NCBI RefSeq assembly: GCF_030122845.1
Contig: NZ_CP126084.1
Coordinates: 1,302,001-1,366,000 of the forward strand
Direction of reading: 5' to 3'
Length of the DNA: 64,000 bases
DNA from: Paenibacillus woosongensis
GTDB lineage: Bacteria > Bacillota > Bacilli > Paenibacillales > Paenibacillaceae
A program made the position numbers and the translations under genes. Positions 59,737-64,000 of this stretch are shown in pieces (position 1 is the first letter of the stretch; each line of letters starts with the position of its first letter). A model generated the notes under the pieces. It made no database searches. It was not told the origin of the DNA and saw nothing but the letters and a program-made list of their open reading frames with translations.

Positions 59737-60930
59737 ATGGATTCTGGCGTGTCATCAAGCGTACTGCATTATATGAAAAATGGTTCATGGATACGAAAGT
59801 TATTTGATGAGGGTATTAGTTTAAAACAACAGTTCGGTGAGAACAATGTATTCGACTTCTCCTTGGGAAATCCAATTATAGAACCGCCTGAGCAATTTAT
59901 TTCAGCACTGCGAGAGGAAATTATACACAATCAATCAGGTAAATATCGTTATATTCCAAATCAAGGGCTTCAAGAAGCAAGAGAACAGGTCAGTCATTTT
60001 TTAAGTGAACGCTACCATACAAAATTTTCCTATCAACATATTGTGATGACTGTTGGAGCCGGTGGGGGATTGAATGTTGCTCTGAAAAGCATTCTGAATC
60101 CTGGGGATGAAGTAATTATATTAAGCCCTTACTTTGTAGAGTATCACTACTACGTTATAAATAATGGGGGAGTAACTGTCTATTGTGACTTAAATGATCA
60201 GTTCGAGATTGATTATGATGAAATTTCAAAGGCACTTTCTGCTAAAACAAAAGCCATTATCGTGAATACTCCTCATAATCCGACTGGAACGGCATTTACT
60301 CAAGTAAATCTAAATAGGCTTGGACAGCAACTAACAGAAGCAAGCCAAAAATATGAAAAAACTATTTATATGATTTTTGACGAGCCGTATGGGCAGTTAC
60401 TGTACGATGAGGAGACAGTTCATCCATTCAAAGCTTATTTGAATACCATTCTGGTCAGTTCATTCAGTAAAGATCTGGGGATCGCAGGAGAAAGACTTGG
60501 TTATATTGCAATAAGGCCCGAAATTCAAAATGCGAATTTGTTAGTGAACGCCTTCATATTTTGCAATCGTACTCTAGGATTCGTTAATGCGCCGGCATTA
60601 ATGCAAAGGGCTATAGCTCGAATGGACACTTTATTTATTGATTCAACTCCATATTTAATTCGGCGAGAATTAATCATTGGAGTTTTACAAGATGCCGGTT
60701 ACGAATTTATACGTCCAAAGGGAGGTTTCTTTGTCTTTCCGAAAAGTCCTATAAAAGATGACGTTGAGTTTTGTATGGTAGCAGCACAAAAATTCAGATT
60801 ATTGATAGTGCCCGGCTCCGGTTTTGGTCGTGAAGGATATTTTCGTATTTCTTATAGTGTCCCTATTGATGTAATTGAAAACTCCAGAACAATATTCAGC
60901 GAGTTATTTCAATATTTCTCTAAAAGGTGA
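59737..60930 (+). CDS. Class I/II PLP aminotransferase
   Basis: ATG 59737 lies 9 bases after GAGGGGG; the product has 397 residues. Fold type I motifs are present: YIPNQGLQEAREQV, the PLP loop GAGGGLNVALK, NTPHNPTGTAFT, FDEPYGQLLYD and the Lys in VSSFSKDLGIAGERLGY. The C-terminal YFRISYS Arg binds the substrate carboxylate. It is a second aminotransferase next to the HisC-like one, and its gene nearly touches those on each side. Confidence 0.9.
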   Translation: MDSGVSSSVLHYMKNGSWIRKLFDEGISLKQQFGENNVFDFSLGNPIIEPPEQFISALREEIIHNQSGKYRYIPNQGLQEAREQVSHFLSERYHTKFSYQHIVMTVGAGGGLNVALKSILNPGDEVIILSPYFVEYHYYVINNGGVTVYCDLNDQFEIDYDEISKALSAKTKAIIVNTPHNPTGTAFTQVNLNRLGQQLTEASQKYEKTIYMIFDEPYGQLLYDEETVHPFKAYLNTILVSSFSKDLGIAGERLGYIAIRPEIQNANLLVNAFIFCNRTLGFVNAPALMQRAIARMDTLFIDSTPYLIRRELIIGVLQDAGYEFIRPKGGFFVFPKSPIKDDVEFCMVAAQKFRLLIVPGSGFGREGYFRISYSVPIDVIENSRTIFSELFQYFSKR

Positions 60931-60934
60931 AATC

Positions 60935-61861
60935 ATGAAGTACTCTATTATTATTCCAACATATAATCAATGTTTAGAACTTCGGGCTTGTTTGAATTCC
61001 TTTATACATCAAAATGTGGGGGACAATATATCATTCGAGGTTATCGTTATTGATGATGGATCTACGGACGATACGTCCTTAATGCTGGAAAAAATCAATG
61101 TCCCTTATGAATTGAAAAGCAAGCGTAACTTGAGGAGTAAGAATTCATCGAGATCTCAAACAAGAAATATCGGTGTCGATCTGTCTGATGGGGACGTTCT
61201 GATATTTATTGACGGTGACCATGTCGTACAACCGAATTTTATACAGTCACATCATAGATATCATCAAGTGGAACAAAATATAGTGTTATGTGGATTACGA
61301 TGCTTTGTAGACCCGTCAGTATTAGAGTTTAAAAATTTCGATGTTGAAAGCCTTAATGACAAGATTATCGACTGGGACGCTAGAATAGAAATTATAAAGA
61401 AGTATTCGGGCGCATTCGGCAAAATGGCTACGGCATGGCATTTATGTTTCAGTTGCAACCTATCAGTAAGAAGAGAGCATTTTGTCAAATTGGGCGGTTT
61501 CGATCCTAACTTTACAGGTTGGGGGTTAGAAGATTGTGAATTAGGTTATCGTTTCAAAAAATACGGCCTAAAAATAGCCGCAGATCTGACTCCTGAATCC
61601 ATGATTTATCATATTGGAGTACCCAAAAGGGTTTATACGGATGAGATTTTTAATGGATGGATGACTAATTACAACTATTTTAAGGGGAAATATAGCGATG
61701 ATCTTTCAGTAGCATTACAAAAGTTAATAGGCGATCGCCTGAACCCACAAAAACAAACAAATGTTGATTATCTTGTGTGCTATACCAATTTCGAATGCGC
61801 ATCCAAATTGGTGGAAAACAGTCCTCTGCCTGGAACGCCAATAAAGGAGCATTCCTGTTAG
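60935..61861 (+). CDS. Family 2 glycosyltransferase
   Basis: ATG 60935 follows AAAGGTGA; the 308-residue product has a GT-A fold. YSIIIPTYNQ and VIVIDDGSTDDT bind the nucleotide, FIDGDHVV is the metal-binding DxD-type motif, and FTGWGLEDCELGYRF is the acceptor-side ED motif. It transfers a sugar from a nucleotide donor in the cytosol. The IS110-type element follows within 30 bases, so the 3' end may have been trimmed slightly. Confidence 0.9.
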   Translation: MKYSIIIPTYNQCLELRACLNSFIHQNVGDNISFEVIVIDDGSTDDTSLMLEKINVPYELKSKRNLRSKNSSRSQTRNIGVDLSDGDVLIFIDGDHVVQPNFIQSHHRYHQVEQNIVLCGLRCFVDPSVLEFKNFDVESLNDKIIDWDARIEIIKKYSGAFGKMATAWHLCFSCNLSVRREHFVKLGGFDPNFTGWGLEDCELGYRFKKYGLKIAADLTPESMIYHIGVPKRVYTDEIFNGWMTNYNYFKGKYSDDLSVALQKLIGDRLNPQKQTNVDYLVCYTNFECASKLVENSPLPGTPIKEHSC

Positions 61862-61890
61862 AAGCTTTTTCTCGACTTGAACATAAAAAG

Positions 61891-63580
61891 CCCTCTTGGT
61901 ATGATGCGGGGTGTCAATTCGGTAGAAATGACCCCTAATTTAGATACCAAGGAGGACTCACATTGAATTTTACTCAAAACGATAAAATTAATCAAGTTTC
62001 CGAAAAGACTCTCGTCGTAGGAATGGACATCGCAAAGCGCACTCACTACGCCTGTATGGTAGATGAGCGAGGACTAGTTCTAAAGAAGTCTTTTCCCGTT
62101 TCTCAATCAAGAGATGGCTTTGAAATCTTCTACGAACGAATACTCGATGCAATGCGGAAATTCAATAAAACAAACGTCATCATTGGGATTGAACCCACAG
62201 GTCATTACTGGCTTAATCTAGCATATTTTCTTGATGAACGGGGAATCCCCCTCGTCATGTGCAACCCGATGCATGTCAGGCGCTCCAAGGAACTTGACGA
62301 CAACTTACAATCAAAGCACGATGCAAAGGATGCTCTTGTTATTGCCCGATTAGTTAAAGATGGACGTTATAGCTATCCACGCATCTTGAAAGATGCAGAG
62401 GCAGAGTTACGAGTTGGCGCTACGCTCCGCGCTAGTCTTGTGGAGGAACTGAATACCGTAAAAAACAAACTCATTCGTTGGACAGATCGGTATTTTCCCG
62501 AATTCGTACAGGTTTTCCCATCCTTCGGAAAAATGGCACTTGCTGCATTGGCATGTACACCATTTCCGAGCGATGTTGCAAATAAAGAGCCAGAAGAGTT
62601 ACTTAATTTATACCGCCAAGTTGAGGGGATGAAATCTCCTCAGCAGCCAAAAGCCAAAAAGCTGATTGACTTTGCTCGGATCTCTATTGGCGTAACGGAA
62701 GGACAAACGATGGCCCGTATCGAAGTCGCCACACTCGTCCAACGTTATCATCAACTGGAGAAGGAACTTGATACGCTACAAGAAAAGCTAACAGAAATTG
62801 TGCAAGCATCGGCAGAGTATGAATGGCTCAAAACAGTTCCTGGACTTGGCGATACAACACTTATCGACTTACTATCTGAAATCGGAAGCTTCTCTCACTA
62901 TCAACATCCACGCCAATTAATTAAACTCGCGGGATTAACATTGAGGGAGAATTCTTCTGGCCAGCACAAAGGTCAAAAACGTATTTCTAAGCGTGGAAGA
63001 CGTCAGTTAAGAGCCTTACTTTTCCGTGTGATGATGCCGATGATTCGGCATAACGAAGCATTTCGTCAATTGCACGAGTATTACACAACAAGACAGGTCA
63101 ATTCATTGCGTAAGAAACAGTCAATCGTAGTTTTATGCGGCAAATTGCTCAAGGTGTTGCATGCGATCAGTACGAAACACGTGGCGTTTGATGCTAAGCA
63201 AATGATGAAGGATATTCCCGAACTTGAGCTAGCTGTGTAACGCATTTTGTTCGCTGGGTATTTAGACAACAGGATGACACGGAGAAGCCGGCAAAATAAT
63301 CACCATTCGACCTTAGAGTCCCTAAAGGAGCTTCGCTAGCCTCCGCCTTATGACTAGACCGAACGAAGGAATGTAGGCGCACAAGATGCCAAGAGACATG
63401 GGAGGGTACGTCATCATAAGCAATGCGGAGATCCAAATGTGCATCGAATATAGAATGCATGACCACAACCAGTATTATCCAGTGGTGACCGCGTAGCGTA
63501 CTCAATGACTGTTAGAGAATCACATTATTAAGAAACTTTGTTAATACAACGTGTCGAATAATATTTTTTGACACCTATAC
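61891..63580 (+). mobile_element. IS110/IS1111-type insertion sequence (ends approximate)
   Basis: The element has a transposase gene (61963-63240), a short left part and a long noncoding right part. At the left, CCCTCTTGGTAT (61891-61902) pairs with ATACCAAGGAGG (61944-61955), and GGGGTGTCA (61908-61916) with TGACCCC (61929-61935). A TGACACC at 63569-63575 is the inverted match to GGTGTCA at 61910-61916 and may mark the right side. The 63241-63580 stretch may encode the bridge RNA used by this family to pick its target. The exact ends are not determined. Confidence 0.75.
61963..63240 (+). CDS. IS110-family transposase
   Basis: This 425-residue protein has an N-terminal RuvC-like DEDD domain: VVGMDIAKRTHYA (Asp), IIGIEPTGHYW (Glu) and SKHDAKDALVIARL (two Asp). 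A coiled-coil stretch lies at about 245-285. The C-terminal Transposase_20 domain has a helix-hairpin-helix (VPGLGDTTLIDLLSEIG) and the catalytic Ser region ENSSGQHKG. TTG 61963 lies 7 bases after AGGAGG, and that binding site is locked in a hairpin. The gene appears intact. Confidence 0.95.
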   Translation: MNFTQNDKINQVSEKTLVVGMDIAKRTHYACMVDERGLVLKKSFPVSQSRDGFEIFYERILDAMRKFNKTNVIIGIEPTGHYWLNLAYFLDERGIPLVMCNPMHVRRSKELDDNLQSKHDAKDALVIARLVKDGRYSYPRILKDAEAELRVGATLRASLVEELNTVKNKLIRWTDRYFPEFVQVFPSFGKMALAALACTPFPSDVANKEPEELLNLYRQVEGMKSPQQPKAKKLIDFARISIGVTEGQTMARIEVATLVQRYHQLEKELDTLQEKLTEIVQASAEYEWLKTVPGLGDTTLIDLLSEIGSFSHYQHPRQLIKLAGLTLRENSSGQHKGQKRISKRGRRQLRALLFRVMMPMIRHNEAFRQLHEYYTTRQVNSLRKKQSIVVLCGKLLKVLHAISTKHVAFDAKQMMKDIPELELAV

Positions 63581-63681
63581 AAAGGCTCAAACCGTTGGTG
63601 CATCAATATTTATAGAGGGAGGTTTACCTTATCCATATCCATACCTTTGTAAACATTAGTGAATTGGATTTGGAGGCCGAT

Positions 63682-63879
63682 ATGAACAAATTATATATTG
63701 TGATAGATTACGTTCGTCATACTTTGTTAAGTCTCAGCTTACAAGATGAGGATGTCAATCGTTTTCCGATCTTATATTATGATAGTGCTTTCTATAAAAA
63801 ATTCAATGTTGAGGATTTTATAAGGTCACAGCATCCGGGAGTCGAGTTTATTCAAAAGTCGTATCCAGAGGAGAAATAA
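63682..63879 (+). CDS. Small protein of unknown function, possibly 5'-truncated
   Basis: ATG 63682 follows GGAGG by 7 bases, giving 65 residues (MNKLYIVIDYVRHTLLSL, then FPILYYDSAFYKKFN and SQHPGVEF). The same frame stays open and protein-like upstream to about 63616 without a start codon, then hits a stop near the end of the insertion element. The original gene may therefore have lost its head to the insertion. The family is not recognised. It lies two bases before the next start. Confidence 0.5.
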   Translation: MNKLYIVIDYVRHTLLSLSLQDEDVNRFPILYYDSAFYKKFNVEDFIRSQHPGVEFIQKSYPEEK

Positions 63880-63881
63880 AC

Positions 63882-64000
63882 ATGAGAAAAATTTTTTTTG
63901 CTTTTAGCGCAGGGATCGGGCCTCTCATCAGATGTCTTCCGATAGCTAATGAACTTAGAAAAAGGGGGAACGAAACTAGTTTTTATGCAATAGATAAGGC
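63882..64000 (+). CDS. Glycosyltransferase, GT-B type (partial, runs off window)
   Basis: The first 39 residues are visible. They begin KIFFAFSAGIGPLIRCLPIANEL, the N-terminal strand and Gly loop of UDP-glycosyltransferases of the MGT/YjiC group (hydrophobic strand, then a Gly followed by a helix with PIANELRKRGNE). GAGGAG precedes the ATG. With the family 2 enzyme at 60935 this would be the second sugar-transfer step of the cluster. Confidence 0.65.
   Translation, partial: MRKIFFAFSAGIGPLIRCLPIANELRKRGNETSFYAIDK

Overview
The window looks like chromosome of a low-GC Gram-positive, most likely Paenibacillus or a close Bacillales relative. The basis is strong purine-rich ribosome binding sites, frequent TTG and GTG starts, GC-rich core genes beside AT-rich accessory genes, and the protein families present. 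The genus is an inference from gene content, not a measurement.

Region 1 (about 1 to 24.6 kb) reads as the structural and regulatory core of a contractile injection system (CIS) of a monoderm bacterium. It starts with the end of a large secreted protein, a Ser/Thr kinase and an oppositely oriented membrane-anchored vWA protein. Behind a promoter at 5969-5998 follow a 722-residue sheath-like protein, an Hcp-like tube protein, a J-domain protein, two FHA proteins, a PP2C phosphatase, a degenerate PP2C fused to a membrane/TPR protein, two or three baseplate-like proteins, a large Hsp70-like ATPase, three small membrane proteins (one PH-like, two RDD) and a VgrG spike. The kinase/FHA/PP2C set matches the threonine-phosphorylation control known from type VI secretion (T6SS). 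No ClpV unfoldase and no TssJLM membrane complex are visible. I found no capsid, portal, terminase or lysis genes, so a prophage is unlikely.

Region 2 (about 22.4 to 43 kb) is the AT-rich effector zone. A cassette of pentapeptide-repeat protein, Imm11-like protein, DUF4280 PAAR-like tip and VgrG with a C-terminal toxin occurs twice. The first toxin is a DNA/RNA non-specific nuclease with a YezG-like immunity gene; the second ends in an unrecognised domain with a His-Glu-x-x-Glu motif. Downstream of each is a graveyard of orphan immunity genes, broken genes, copied scraps of the VgrG toxin linkers and at least five related terminator hairpins. Two paralogous units (XRE repressor, divergent promoter, structured leader, DUF6809 gene) sit inside this zone.

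Region 3 (43.1 to 54.9 kb) is one long operon: a threonine-synthase-like PLP enzyme, a complete Opp/Dpp-type ABC importer, a short-chain dehydrogenase, a cytosolic NodB-fold deacetylase, an S9 peptidase and an M20 hydrolase. It looks like uptake and breakdown of a peptide-like or amide compound.

Region 4 (55 to 64 kb) has a spermidine-synthase-like gene, then a cluster with a sulfotransferase, APS kinase, methyltransferase, two PLP aminotransferases, a family 2 glycosyltransferase and, after an IS110-type element, a small ORF and the start of another glycosyltransferase. It looks like a small-molecule or glycan biosynthesis cluster with a sulfation step. All functions are read from sequence features; no searches were run.
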